In this document: in pieces, positions 15,059-15,102 of the stretch | Position numbering within the stretch: position 1 is the first letter of the stretch | How the letters are laid out: each line of letters opens with the position of its first letter | NCBI GenBank assembly: GCA_041689995.1 | Contig: JBDNFD010000012.1 | Span: 1 to 15,102 of the forward strand | DNA: 15,102 bases | Source of the DNA: DASSWG01 sp041689995 | Lineage (GTDB): Bacteria > Bacteroidota > Bacteroidia > Flavobacteriales > Flavobacteriaceae | Direction of reading: 5' to 3' | Notes under the pieces: model-generated | Databases searched by the model: none | Told to the model about the DNA's origin: nothing | The model's input: the letters and a program-made list of their open reading frames with translations, nothing else | Program-made: the position numbers and the translations under genes

Positions 15059-15102
15059 ACATAATTTTAAGGATATGGTTTTAGTTCTTTGATTAAAAAA
15101 AC

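Overview
The window looks like chromosomal DNA from a member of the Bacteroidota, most likely a flavobacterium. The base composition is AT-rich. Start codons sit in AT-rich leaders without obvious Shine-Dalgarno sequences. Three upstream regions carry exact copies of the Bacteroidota -7 promoter box TAnnTTTG. The protein families present (DUF6252 lipoprotein, DUF3857/transglutaminase proteins, long YwqK-type MORN proteins, a KdtA Kdo transferase, and a macroglobulin-like protein with a TonB-plug-like domain) are typical of that group. There are no RNA genes, insertion sequences, CRISPR arrays or phage structural genes, and no gene-free stretch longer than 300 bases.

Left part (1-4468), single genes: a DUF6252 lipoprotein (minus) is divergent from an S24-peptidase/XRE regulator (plus) whose promoter lies almost on its ATG. 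This regulator converges on a tiny charged lipoprotein (minus) across a hairpin. Next come kdtA/waaA (minus), which attaches Kdo to lipid A, and, divergent from it, a WbpE-like DegT-family sugar aminotransferase (plus). Both probably serve lipopolysaccharide or surface-glycan synthesis.

Right part (15024 down to 4476, all minus strand): an apparent operon with gaps of 4, 17, 33 and 30 bases. In transcription order it holds a TPR + MORN-repeat exported protein, a DUF3857 protein with an intact transglutaminase Cys-His-Asp triad, a second DUF3857 protein in which the Cys and His are not seen, fabD (malonyl-CoA:ACP transacylase), and a macroglobulin-like (MG2) protein ending in a TonB-plug-like domain without a barrel. 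Four of the five products have signal peptides, so this looks like an uncharacterised envelope module with one cytoplasmic fatty-acid enzyme inside it. It runs convergently into the aminotransferase gene with 7 bases between the two stop codons.

The most notable feature is that the TPR-MORN gene is read in three frames. Two -1 shifts join the segments into one 1090-codon reading frame. Both fall exactly on an in-phase GGC-CCN (Gly-Pro) codon pair: TGGCCCG at 13072-13078 and a perfect X_XXY_YYZ heptamer, GGGCCCT, at 12053-12059. Either two one-base deletions (real or sequencing errors) in G/C runs, or programmed -1 frameshifting, would explain this. Sequencing error is the simplest explanation, but the shared context deserves a check.
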